From an uncultured Bacteroidota bacterium (GTDB taxonomy: Bacteria > Bacteroidota > Bacteroidia > Chitinophagales > Chitinophagaceae), in contig CAISPO010000038.1 in NCBI GenBank assembly GCA_903887415.1, positions 1 through 64,000 of the forward strand: DNA of 64,000 nucleotides, given 5' to 3'. A program made the translations under genes and the position numbers. Of the stretch, positions 9,396 to 17,048 are shown one piece after another. Positions within the stretch are counted from its first letter, which is position 1, and each line of letters starts with the position of its first letter. The notes under the pieces are model-generated. The model made no database searches, was not told where the DNA came from, and saw only the letters and a list, made by a program, of their open reading frames with translations.

Positions 9396-12300
9396 TTAAT
9401 GTACCACTATAAACCTCCTGGTTTCTGAAACCGCGCCCGACTGGAATTTTAAAAAGTAAGACCCGTTATTAAAGCCATCTACAGAAAAGACAGACTGGTG
9501 ACTGCCTTGCGGTTCGTTTGAGCTGCTCTGTGTCATCAGCCTGCCCAAAACATCATATACGGTAAGTGTAACAGTACCGGCCTCGGGAATGGTGTAAGCT
9601 ACGGTATAATTTTGCTGCACCACGGTCGGGTACAGGGAAATAATATCTGCTTTCCCCGGAGCAGGTACTGAGGTGGTGAGGACAGTTGGCACACCAATGA
9701 AATGCGCCGCTGCATTTCTTTGTGCGCTCCATGTACTTACCCTGAACAGCTTCACGTCTGTAACCCCCGCTGCCATGTCCATTGGCGGGTCTGCGCGCAC
9801 TGCGCGCAATTGTGCAAGATCATTAAGCAGAGATGTTGTATCTACCAATATATTATGTACTTTATTGGCTACATCATCCAGGTAATGGAGGTTTGTAGTT
9901 GCAGAGTTTCTGTAAAAACCGGCATTAGCATCAGGTGACGTGAGGTCTTCCCAAACTGAATCAGCGGTTCCGCCTACAGCGTTTGATTGCCCCCAGTCAT
10001 TATAAATACCCAAAGTGCTGAGGCCAGCACCGGAGCCTTCCATTAAACATGTGGTGCGGTCCACCTGGTTAAAATGGTTCAGCATGAGTGTGAGATTTCC
10101 TGTGAAATTATTGGTATGAACGATAGATTCATGGCAGGCAGTATCGAGATACCAGGCCATACAGGCGACCGATAATTTTCCTGAGCAGTTTTCAAGGTCA
10201 ATTAACCCATCTGTGAGGCCCGGACTATAACCTTCATACCACATACCTTCTGCAGTGATACGGCCGCCATTGACAACGCTGAATAAATTCTGCCCGCCGC
10301 CGCCTGCACCGCCCAGGCAGGAGAACTGGCCGTTAGTATTCCCGCCGGAAGAAAGCACTGTTCCTCCTTTGGCTTTTATTGCGCCGTTCAGGCACTCGCC
10401 CGGGCCGCCGCAAATAAGCGTTATGTCACTGTTCTCCACACCATCGGCATATATGCCTACATCGCCAAAGTGGTCCACATCATGCCCGCCTGCATGAAAC
10501 TGGTTGCCGAAAATGCGCCCGCCCACCTGGTCTGCATTTTGGATGACTAGCGGTTCTACGCCTGAATTATATGTCGATATTAGCAGCATATCTTTCATCG
10601 TTATGCGGCTCGGTCCCGCGCAATTCATAATAGGGCCTGTGGTGTCGCCAGTCCACGTCAGCCGTGTAATAGTTCCCGAGCCTACACCATCACCTATAAG
10701 CTGCATATCACTGTTTGCAGGTACATTTATGGTACGGGCGATATTGAACAAGCCATTAGGAATATGCACAACAGGCTTGTTACCCAGCGGCAGCATCGCG
10801 GCTGAATCTATTTTTGTTTGTATCGCTAATGCATCGTCTCCTGTACCGGTGGGCACTTCAAAAATAGTGCGGTGCATATTTGGGGGGGTGCCGGGCAAGG
10901 AAACGGTTGTGGGCGCCGGTATTGCCGAGGAATCTACAACACTATTGTCCAGGGAAATATAGGTGCCCCAGGGTTCATCAGCGCCGCATAATAATCCCGT
11001 GGGGTCTTGAGTCAGGTCATTGCTCACTGAATCATATAAATGGAATTCGATCACCTCTATCCAGCCGGATGCATTATCAACGGTTGGCCGGAATTCATAG
11101 ATACCGTAAGGAGTGGTATTAGTGATGGTGTAGGTATGCAGGCCACCGCCGCCTGTAAATGTTTGCGCCACTTCGGTATCCAGCGTGGTCCATGTATATC
11201 CCCAATCGTTTGATGCCCGTAAAATGAAAGTACCAGGCGATTTGCCCCCGCTGTTGGGCGGTGCTGATAAGGTGTATTTTTTCACTGTTCTTCTGGTTCC
11301 CAGCGGGCAGTTCCACTGAATACCGCCGAGCCCGTCGGCAACTTGCGATGCAAAACTCGTGGTGGGATCATTGTCTATACTTTTTTCTATTTGCTTGCCC
11401 ACATTGTAGGATCCACCAAGGCCATGGTCAAACTGCTGGAATCCCGGCTGTATGGGAAAGTAAGGCCAGATATGCTGCGTCTTACAGAAAGTATTTCCTA
11501 TTACCGTATTGGAGCCGTTCCTTACACGGGCAGAGGGCCAGGCATTGCTTGGTGTGCTGATTATGTTGTCCACCAGCACCGAGCCTATGCTTGTATGCAC
11601 AGAATCATCGACATTGCTGTATATCTTATTGCCTTGCAGATAGCCATCCTCTGTTTGAAGAAAACAGGTGGAGTTAATGGACGTATTATTGACCATGACA
11701 TTCTTATATGGGGAGCCGCTGATATCGTACCAGACTGATCTTAGGAAAACATTTCCATATGCCTGGCAATACCCCGTGCATTGGTCCAGCGCTGCATGGC
11801 AGTCAGCAAAAAGGCAATTCCATACCCATTGGTCCAGGCTGTTCCAGTTGCAACTGCTTATGCCATACTTCACCCCGGTGAACCGGCAGCGGAGAATTGC
11901 ATTTTCCGCTTGGCCATTTACCGGCGCACCAAAGTCTATTCCAACGCTGTAAACGGGATTAAAATTTGTGAACCAAAGATCACTCCATTCGCAACCAGTA
12001 GAAAATCCGCCGGTATGGAAAATACCCCAGCCTGCTGTGCCATTCCCGTCAAAGGTTAAACGGCTGACCCGCATGTACCAGCCATTGATATACATCATTT
12101 TCCCAAACGCCGGGCCGTTCCATTTAATGATAGTAGTTGCCGGGTCTTCACCAATGATCTGCACGCCAGAATAGTCTTCACCGCTTACCCGGTCTATATT
12201 GAATAAGGTATCGTCTATGAGGTAGGTGCCCGCCGGGAAGTACAGCACATTATAATTGTTTGTCCCCGTATTTTTCATAGCCAGCAAGGCCGCATTTATT

Positions 12301-12497
12301 GCCGCAGCATCATCGGTCACACCATCGCCCATCGCCCCGAAGTCGGTCTTTACATTTTTCCAGCTGGAAAAAGGCCCTGAGAATTCCTCTCCGGTAGCAT
12401 AATAAGTCACTGTTTGTGCAAAAGAAGAATTTTTATTACAAACTAAACAGAACATAAAAGCAAATAGCAGGTAGAAGCGATGTATAGTTATACGCAT
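9396..12497 (-). CDS. Secreted pectate-lyase-like beta-helix protein with discoidin-like module and T9SS sorting domain
   Basis: A 1033-residue exported protein with a signal peptide ending near SSFAQ. Two right-handed beta-helix halves are visible. The first starts with VKTDFGAMGDGVTDDAAAIN, the hallmark of the pectate lyase 3/GH55-like superfamily, followed by VLYFPAGTYLIDD and short strand repeats. A second, diverged start of the same kind lies near residue 545 (GDDALAIQTKIDSAA, VVHIPNGLFNIA). Between them, at about residues 360-490, DNDPTTSFAS and FILRASNDWGYTWTTLDT suggest an F5/8 type C-like carbohydrate-binding module. The C-terminus (LTVYDVLGRLMTQSSS to RRFIVVH) is a type A T9SS domain. 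It lies 46 bp upstream of the GH30-like gene, so the two are probably co-transcribed. Whether it is a lyase or a hydrolase cannot be settled from sequence alone. Confidence 0.82.
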   Translation of the reverse strand: MRITIHRFYLLFAFMFCLVCNKNSSFAQTVTYYATGEEFSGPFSSWKNVKTDFGAMGDGVTDDAAAINAALLAMKNTGTNNYNVLYFPAGTYLIDDTLFNIDRVSGEDYSGVQIIGEDPATTIIKWNGPAFGKMMYINGWYMRVSRLTFDGNGTAGWGIFHTGGFSTGCEWSDLWFTNFNPVYSVGIDFGAPVNGQAENAILRCRFTGVKYGISSCNWNSLDQWVWNCLFADCHAALDQCTGYCQAYGNVFLRSVWYDISGSPYKNVMVNNTSINSTCFLQTEDGYLQGNKIYSNVDDSVHTSIGSVLVDNIISTPSNAWPSARVRNGSNTVIGNTFCKTQHIWPYFPIQPGFQQFDHGLGGSYNVGKQIEKSIDNDPTTSFASQVADGLGGIQWNCPLGTRRTVKKYTLSAPPNSGGKSPGTFILRASNDWGYTWTTLDTEVAQTFTGGGGLHTYTITNTTPYGIYEFRPTVDNASGWIEVIEFHLYDSVSNDLTQDPTGLLCGADEPWGTYISLDNSVVDSSAIPAPTTVSLPGTPPNMHRTIFEVPTGTGDDALAIQTKIDSAAMLPLGNKPVVHIPNGLFNIARTINVPANSDMQLIGDGVGSGTITRLTWTGDTTGPIMNCAGPSRITMKDMLLISTYNSGVEPLVIQNADQVGGRIFGNQFHAGGHDVDHFGDVGIYADGVENSDITLICGGPGECLNGAIKAKGGTVLSSGGNTNGQFSCLGGAGGGGQNLFSVVNGGRITAEGMWYEGYSPGLTDGLIDLENCSGKLSVACMAWYLDTACHESIVHTNNFTGNLTLMLNHFNQVDRTTCLMEGSGAGLSTLGIYNDWGQSNAVGGTADSVWEDLTSPDANAGFYRNSATTNLHYLDDVANKVHNILVDTTSLLNDLAQLRAVRADPPMDMAAGVTDVKLFRVSTWSAQRNAAAHFIGVPTVLTTSVPAPGKADIISLYPTVVQQNYTVAYTIPEAGTVTLTVYDVLGRLMTQSSSNEPQGSHQSVFSVDGFNNGSYFLKFQSGAVSETRRFIVVH

Positions 12498-12665
12498 AGA
12501 AGTGTGTGTTTATTAACCGGAAGTTATTAATTAAAACTTGAATACTATCATGAAACATTAAAAGCAAAAATTATGCCGCTTTTAACATTTTTGTAAAATA
12601 AAAATTTGCAGGCCAGGAAGGAAAATGAAACTTCAAAAACAAGAAATTGAGGTAGAAATACGCGG
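12498..12665. other. Intergenic region between divergent beta-helix gene and dcw cluster, left part
   Basis: AT-rich leader of the minus-strand beta-helix gene. No ORF, RNA gene or convincing promoter was found. The right part of the gap holds the DnaA-like boxes and the mraZ operator listed separately. Confidence 0.5.
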
Positions 12666-12854
12666 TTATCCACATGCCCTTTCATCCACGATTTCCTACC
12701 AGCAGATAGCAATAACAGTCTTTATTTCCTGAATAAACAGGTTATCCACGCCAACTAACAGGTTATCAACACTCTTTTTTTGGATTTACGGTATAAATAC
12801 ACCTAAAATACAATACAGGCAAGGCTTTCAGCTCATATATCAGGATGTGGATAA
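12666..12854. promoter_or_regulatory. Cluster of four DnaA-box-like sequences upstream of mraZ
   Basis: TTATCCACA is at 12666-12674, TTATCCACG at 12742-12750 and TTATCAACA at 12763-12771, all on the plus strand; TGTGGATAA (the perfect box on the minus strand) is at 12846-12854. Two match the 9-bp DnaA consensus exactly and two differ at one position. The middle pair is 21 bp apart, two helical turns. The sequence between box 3 and box 4 is AT-rich. It could be a DnaA-controlled promoter for the division operon or part of an origin; no dnaA or dnaN gene lies in the window. Confidence 0.6.
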
Positions 12855-12873
12855 ATATGTTATGTTATTTTGA

Positions 12874-12907
12874 TGGAAAGAAGTGGGAAAAAGTGTTATT
12901 TTGTGGA
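12874..12907 (+). promoter_or_regulatory. MraZ operator: four TGG-type boxes with 10-bp period
   Basis: TGGA, TGGG, TGTT and TGGA begin at 12874, 12884, 12894 and 12904, exactly 10 bp apart, three of them preceded by AAG or TTG. Known MraZ operators are direct TGGG-type repeats separated by 5-6 nt just upstream of mraZ, so this fits autoregulation of the cluster. The last box ends 33 bp before the chosen mraZ start. The third box is degenerate. Confidence 0.75.
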
Positions 12908-12939
12908 GATAATTGTTTTTATCGTTTCTTAACACACAC

Positions 12940-13407
12940 ATGACCAACTTTCTCGGTGAATATGAAGTAGCAATAGACGCCAAAGGGCGCTTCTTATTGC
13001 CATCGGGATTCCGGAAGCAGCTTGCTGAAGGGATGGGGGAAAAGTTTGTCATAAACCGTGGTTTTGAAAACTGTCTTTCGATATACACAATGGATGTATG
13101 GAGTGCGATCAGTGAAAAGATAAATCGCCTCAATGATTTCAAACCTGCCGTAAGGGAATTCAAAAGATTATTTCTGAACGGAGCAACAATAGTGGAAGCA
13201 GACAGTGCAGACCGCATACTGCTGCCTAAACCCTTGCAAGACCATGCAGGAATTAAGAAAGATGCTGTGTTGAGTGCGCAGGGCAATAAAATAGAATTGT
13301 GGGATAAAGATACTTATTATAATTATCTCCGTGAGCGTGTTGGCGGTTTCAGCAAGCTGGCGGAAGAGGTGGCAAATGATTTCGGGAACCCTTTTGAAAA
13401 TCTATAA
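12940..13407 (+). CDS. mraZ: Division/cell wall cluster transcriptional repressor MraZ
   Basis: DNA-binding regulator of the dcw operon and first gene in it. The 155-residue protein has two AbrB-like swapped-hairpin halves. The first contains MTNFLGEYEVAIDAKGRFLL, the second VEADSADRILLPKPLQDHAG; DAKGR and the DSADRI equivalent are the conserved DxxGR-type DNA-contact turns. The track start at TTG 12913 adds nine residues with no family match, so ATG 12940 is used. The 10-bp-periodic boxes directly upstream are its probable binding site. The gap to rsmH is 1 nt. Confidence 0.95.
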   Translation: MTNFLGEYEVAIDAKGRFLLPSGFRKQLAEGMGEKFVINRGFENCLSIYTMDVWSAISEKINRLNDFKPAVREFKRLFLNGATIVEADSADRILLPKPLQDHAGIKKDAVLSAQGNKIELWDKDTYYNYLRERVGGFSKLAEEVANDFGNPFENL

Positions 13408-13408
13408 A

Positions 13409-14320
13409 ATGGGCACACCCGGTTTTTACCACACAACAGTTCTTTTACAGGAAGCCGTAGATGGGTTGGCAATAAAGGAAAACGGGGTATATGTGGATGC
13501 CACATTTGGCGGCGGCGGACACAGCAGGCTGATACTGGAAAAGCTGGGGCCGCAGGGAAAGCTGATAGCGTTTGACCAGGACGCAGATGCGTGGAAGAAC
13601 AAACCGGACGATGAAAGGCTGATACCGGTGACTGAGAACTTTAAATATCTGAAACGGTTTTTAAGGTTACACGGGCAGAGTGAGGTGGACGGGATACTGG
13701 CAGATCTCGGCGTAAGTTCTTTCCAGTTTGATACGGCAGAGCGCGGATTTTCGATACGCTTCGACGGGCCGCTGGATATGAGGATGGACAAACGGTCAGA
13801 GCTGACAGCAGCAGAGGTACTGAAGACCTATAGCGAACAACAGTTGCATACGCTCTTTGAACAATACGGTGAAGTGCGCAATTCGAAAGAACTTGCTAAG
13901 CACATAGTGGCCCAGCGTAAAGGACGTACGGTGCAAAGTATAGCTGCTCTGAAAGCGACTTTGGAGCCAGTGATGCGAGGCAACCCAAACAAATACCTGG
14001 CACAGGTGTTCCAGGCGCTGCGGATAGAAGTGAATGATGAGCTGGGTGCACTGAAGGAGTTTTTGCAACAGGCTGCTGTAAGCCTGAAGCCAGGCGGAAG
14101 ATTAAGCGTGATATCGTTTCACTCACTGGAAGACCGGATAGTGAAACACTATATAAAAAGAGGGCGATGGGATGAAGCAGGTGAATATGAAGAAGCAATA
14201 GTACCGCTACTAAAACCAGTGAATGCGAAACCGATAGAGCCGGGAGATGCAGAAATAAAGAACAACCCGCGCTCGCGCAGCGCCCGGTTGAGAATAGGTG
14301 AAAAAGTGCCAAGTTCATAA
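13409..14320 (+). CDS. rsmH: 16S rRNA (cytosine(1402)-N4)-methyltransferase RsmH
   Basis: Transfers a methyl group from S-adenosylmethionine to N4 of C1402 in the ribosomal P site. The 303-residue protein has the SAM-binding motif VDATFGGGGHS, AFDQDADA at the end of strand 2, LADLGVSSFQFDTAERGFS, the PLDMRMD loop and the late SVISFHSLEDRIVKHY motif, ending with NPRSRSARLR. The track ORF starts 78 nt earlier inside mraZ; ATG 13409 (MGTPGFYHTTVLLQEAV) matches the family start and lies 1 nt after the mraZ stop. It is translationally close-coupled with mraZ, as usual in the dcw cluster. Confidence 0.97.
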   Translation: MGTPGFYHTTVLLQEAVDGLAIKENGVYVDATFGGGGHSRLILEKLGPQGKLIAFDQDADAWKNKPDDERLIPVTENFKYLKRFLRLHGQSEVDGILADLGVSSFQFDTAERGFSIRFDGPLDMRMDKRSELTAAEVLKTYSEQQLHTLFEQYGEVRNSKELAKHIVAQRKGRTVQSIAALKATLEPVMRGNPNKYLAQVFQALRIEVNDELGALKEFLQQAAVSLKPGGRLSVISFHSLEDRIVKHYIKRGRWDEAGEYEEAIVPLLKPVNAKPIEPGDAEIKNNPRSRSARLRIGEKVPSS

Positions 14321-14330
14321 GTGATGGGTA

Positions 14331-14456
14331 GTAGGGACGCAATGCTTTGCGTCTCCAGTAAACAGAGGTAGCGATGCTCCGGTGCGAAAATGTAGAGACG
14401 CAATGTTTGCGTCTCCAGACATAAGGGAAGTAGTAGAGACGCAATGCTTGCGTCTC
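14331..14456. repeat. Three copies of a GAGACGCAA palindrome between rsmH and ftsL
   Basis: Copies lie at 14331-14355, 14392-14415 and 14433-14456. Each contains GAGACGCAA (GGGACGCAA in the first) followed by TGC or TGT, then TTGCGTCTC, so each can fold into a hairpin of about 9 bp. Spacers differ in length and sequence. A fourth, longer copy is at 43258. They lie within the 201-bp gap between two operon genes and are not U-tract terminators. Confidence 0.85.
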
Positions 14457-14521
14457 AGACAACGGGAGGCACTCTCCTATGCTAAGTAAGTAAAAAGAAG
14501 TCCCATTAGGGATAGGGTTAT

Positions 14522-14878
14522 ATGAGTAACGAAGAGCAGATGAGTCAGACGCAGGAAGCGCTGACGCCCGCACAACGGGTTAGGAACGACTGGCGGTCGT
14601 TAGTGGAAAAAGTATCTTATAAAGCGATAGTCAATAATATTCCTTTCCTAGCCTTCATAGCCTTGTTATGCGTGTTGTATATCAGCAACAGCCACCGTGC
14701 TATTGATATACAGCGGGAGATAAACGCGCAAAACAAAATACTTAAGGAACTGCGCTGGAAGTATATGGACACGAAATCGCAACTGATGTATGTGAAGACA
14801 GAAACGCAGGTAATAAGGAGCGCAGAAAAAATAGGCCTGAAGCCATCATTGCTTCCGGCCTATAAGATTAAGAAATAA
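14522..14878 (+). CDS. ftsL: FtsL-like division protein
   Basis: Small bitopic septum protein that in the family bridges FtsQ and the FtsW/FtsI synthase. The 118 residues comprise a cytoplasmic head of about 38, a membrane helix (NIPFLAFIALLCVLYIS) and a periplasmic coiled-coil stretch (IQREINAQNKILKELRWKY), ending with the short ETQVIRSAEKIGLKPS motif often seen in Bacteroidota FtsL. Primary sequence is poorly conserved in this family; the call rests on size, topology and its place between rsmH and ftsI. It is separated from rsmH by a repeat-filled gap, so it may depend on readthrough or a local promoter. Confidence 0.88.
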   Translation: MSNEEQMSQTQEALTPAQRVRNDWRSLVEKVSYKAIVNNIPFLAFIALLCVLYISNSHRAIDIQREINAQNKILKELRWKYMDTKSQLMYVKTETQVIRSAEKIGLKPSLLPAYKIKK

Positions 14879-14957
14879 TGGAATTGGGAATTAGGAATCG
14901 GGATTGTTTTGGGAACAGCTTTAGACTTTCTACTAAATACTTTAGACTAAAAGAAAA

Positions 14958-17048
14958 GTGGACATAAAAAAAGACATACGGTTCAGGGTGTACATCGCTT
15001 TTACATGCATTTGCGTGTTTGGGCTTGCTATCATCATCAAAGCCGCGATGATCCAGGTAAAAGAAGGGCCTAAGCTGCGGGCAATGGCTAAAGAAATGCA
15101 TACCCGTTTTGATACATTGATCGCCGAGCGCGGCAACATATATACGGAGGACGGTGTACTGCTGAGCTCGTCCATACCCGAATTTGATGTGCATATTGAT
15201 TTCTCTGTGATAGATTCCGGCCTTTTTGCCAAAAATATTGATTCGCTCTCCCGCTGCGCCTCCCGCTTGTTCGCAGATAAATCGGCTGAAGAGTACAAGG
15301 AAGAATTTGTGCGTGCATATAACGAAGAAGACAAATACTACCTGCTGGGCCACAAAATGAAGTACTACCAATACGAGGCCCTTCGGTCGTTCCCCATTTT
15401 CAATAAAGGAAAAGGCTACGGGGGCTTTATAGAAGACTCCAAAGAAAAGCGTACAACACCGTATGACCTGCTGGCAAAAAGAGTAATAGGCGAGTTCAGG
15501 GACAGTAACATAACCGGCCTGGAGGCAAAATATAACAAGGAGCTGATCGGTGAGAATGGCCGCCGCGTAGTGCAGAAAAGCACGGGTAATGTATGGGTGC
15601 CTATAGAAGGATCGGAAGTGGACCCGGTAAATGGCAAGGACATAGTAACCACGATAGACATCAATGTGCAGGATGTGGCGGAACACGCGCTCATGAGCAT
15701 ACTGGAAAAATATGAGTGCCTTTACGGTACTTGTATCGTAATGGAAGTAAAGACCGGCAAGATACGGACGCTGGTAAACCTCGGCAGGCAGACTAATGGC
15801 AGTTACTGGGAAGACTACAATTATGCACTCAGCCCTACGGAGCCGGGCTCCACCTTTAAGTTGGTAACCCTGCTGTCGCTGCTGAATGATAAACTCACTA
15901 ATGTGGACAATATAGTGGATGCAGAGGGCGGCGCTATACGTTTTGGCAATGATGTAATGAAGGATTCGCACCTTGGCCTTCATGCTATGCCGATATGGAA
16001 AGCTTATGCCGAATCGAGCAACGCTGCTTTTGCTAAGCTGGCTTATACTTACTACAGAGAAAATCCAACGAAGTTCACAGACCACCTCAAGGCGCTGCAC
16101 CTGGACAAACCAACCGGAATAGATCTGATCGGGGAACGCCCCACCCGCGTTATAACACCAGCCTCTAAAGACTGGAGCAACACATCGCTGCCCTGGATGG
16201 CTGCGGGGTATAATGTTCAGATCACTCCGCTGCATACGTGCATGTTATACAACTCCATTGCCAACAATGGTAAGATGATGAAGCCTTACCTGGTAAGCTC
16301 TATAAAAGAATATGGCAAAGAGGTGAAAACTTTTGAGCCAACGGAAATTGAGCAGGTTGGCGACTCCTCGGTAGTGGCACAGATCCAAAAGTGTATGCGC
16401 GCTGTCGTTACCGAAGGCACGGCTAAAGGCATTGAATCACCTTATTATACAATGGCGGGCAAGACAGGCACCGCTCAGGTGGCCGATAAAGGCATCAGAT
16501 ACACAGATGGTGTTTACCAGGGTTCTTTTGTAGGCTTCCTGCCTGCCGACCAGCCTAAGTACACGATCTGCGTAGTGATCAGGACAAAAGCACATTCGGC
16601 TGCATATTATGGCGGAGCCATAGCAGCACCGGTATTCAGGATGGTGGCCGATAAAATATTCTCCGAGAACATTGGCGCCTGGGGCGGCCCGCTGGACAGC
16701 CTCGCTAAAAACGGCAGTGGAAGCATACCTGCGAGGGCGGCTACAGCAAGGAATTATCGCGTAATGCTCAATGCACTGGATAAGCATACCGCCCTGCCCG
16801 GAGAAAATATTAACCGGATGATGGAGCTAAAGACAGACTCCAGCAAACACATGACCGTAACCGCGAAGAAAATATACCGCAACATAATGCCGGATGTGAC
16901 CGGCATGGGCGTAAAGGACGCTGTATATATGCTGGAAGTGAGCGGCCTGCAGGTAACGGTGCAGGGCAAAGGAAAAGTACGCGGACAATCAATAACACCG
17001 GGAACACCCATAATCAAAGGACAAACGATAATACTGCAATTAAGCTAA
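14958..17048 (+). CDS. ftsI: Class B penicillin-binding protein / FtsI with PASTA domain
   Basis: Septal peptidoglycan transpeptidase. The 696-residue protein has an N-terminal membrane anchor (IAFTCICVFGLAIIIKAAMI), a dimerisation region starting TLIAERGNIYTEDG, and a transpeptidase domain with all three motifs: SxxK in EPGSTFKLV, SxN in AESSNAAF and KTGT in MAGKTGTAQV. Residues about 640-696 (MPDVTGMGVKDAVYMLE) form one PASTA domain. The start is GTG 14958 (gtggacataaaaaaagac); no nearer ATG fits. The stop overlaps the murE ATG by 1 nt. It partners with FtsW encoded downstream. The antisense 455-residue ORF covering its first half is a shadow. Confidence 0.96.
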   Translation: MDIKKDIRFRVYIAFTCICVFGLAIIIKAAMIQVKEGPKLRAMAKEMHTRFDTLIAERGNIYTEDGVLLSSSIPEFDVHIDFSVIDSGLFAKNIDSLSRCASRLFADKSAEEYKEEFVRAYNEEDKYYLLGHKMKYYQYEALRSFPIFNKGKGYGGFIEDSKEKRTTPYDLLAKRVIGEFRDSNITGLEAKYNKELIGENGRRVVQKSTGNVWVPIEGSEVDPVNGKDIVTTIDINVQDVAEHALMSILEKYECLYGTCIVMEVKTGKIRTLVNLGRQTNGSYWEDYNYALSPTEPGSTFKLVTLLSLLNDKLTNVDNIVDAEGGAIRFGNDVMKDSHLGLHAMPIWKAYAESSNAAFAKLAYTYYRENPTKFTDHLKALHLDKPTGIDLIGERPTRVITPASKDWSNTSLPWMAAGYNVQITPLHTCMLYNSIANNGKMMKPYLVSSIKEYGKEVKTFEPTEIEQVGDSSVVAQIQKCMRAVVTEGTAKGIESPYYTMAGKTGTAQVADKGIRYTDGVYQGSFVGFLPADQPKYTICVVIRTKAHSAAYYGGAIAAPVFRMVADKIFSENIGAWGGPLDSLAKNGSGSIPARAATARNYRVMLNALDKHTALPGENINRMMELKTDSSKHMTVTAKKIYRNIMPDVTGMGVKDAVYMLEVSGLQVTVQGKGKVRGQSITPGTPIIKGQTIILQLS

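Noticed and set aside
14331-14456. Possible CRISPR array
   Set aside because: Repeats are short palindromes with unequal spacers of 17-37 bp and only three copies; no cas genes are near.
14868-16235. 455-aa minus-strand ORF
   Set aside because: Fully antisense to ftsI, which has all three transpeptidase motifs; the ORF has a composition of Cys, His and Tyr unlike a real protein.
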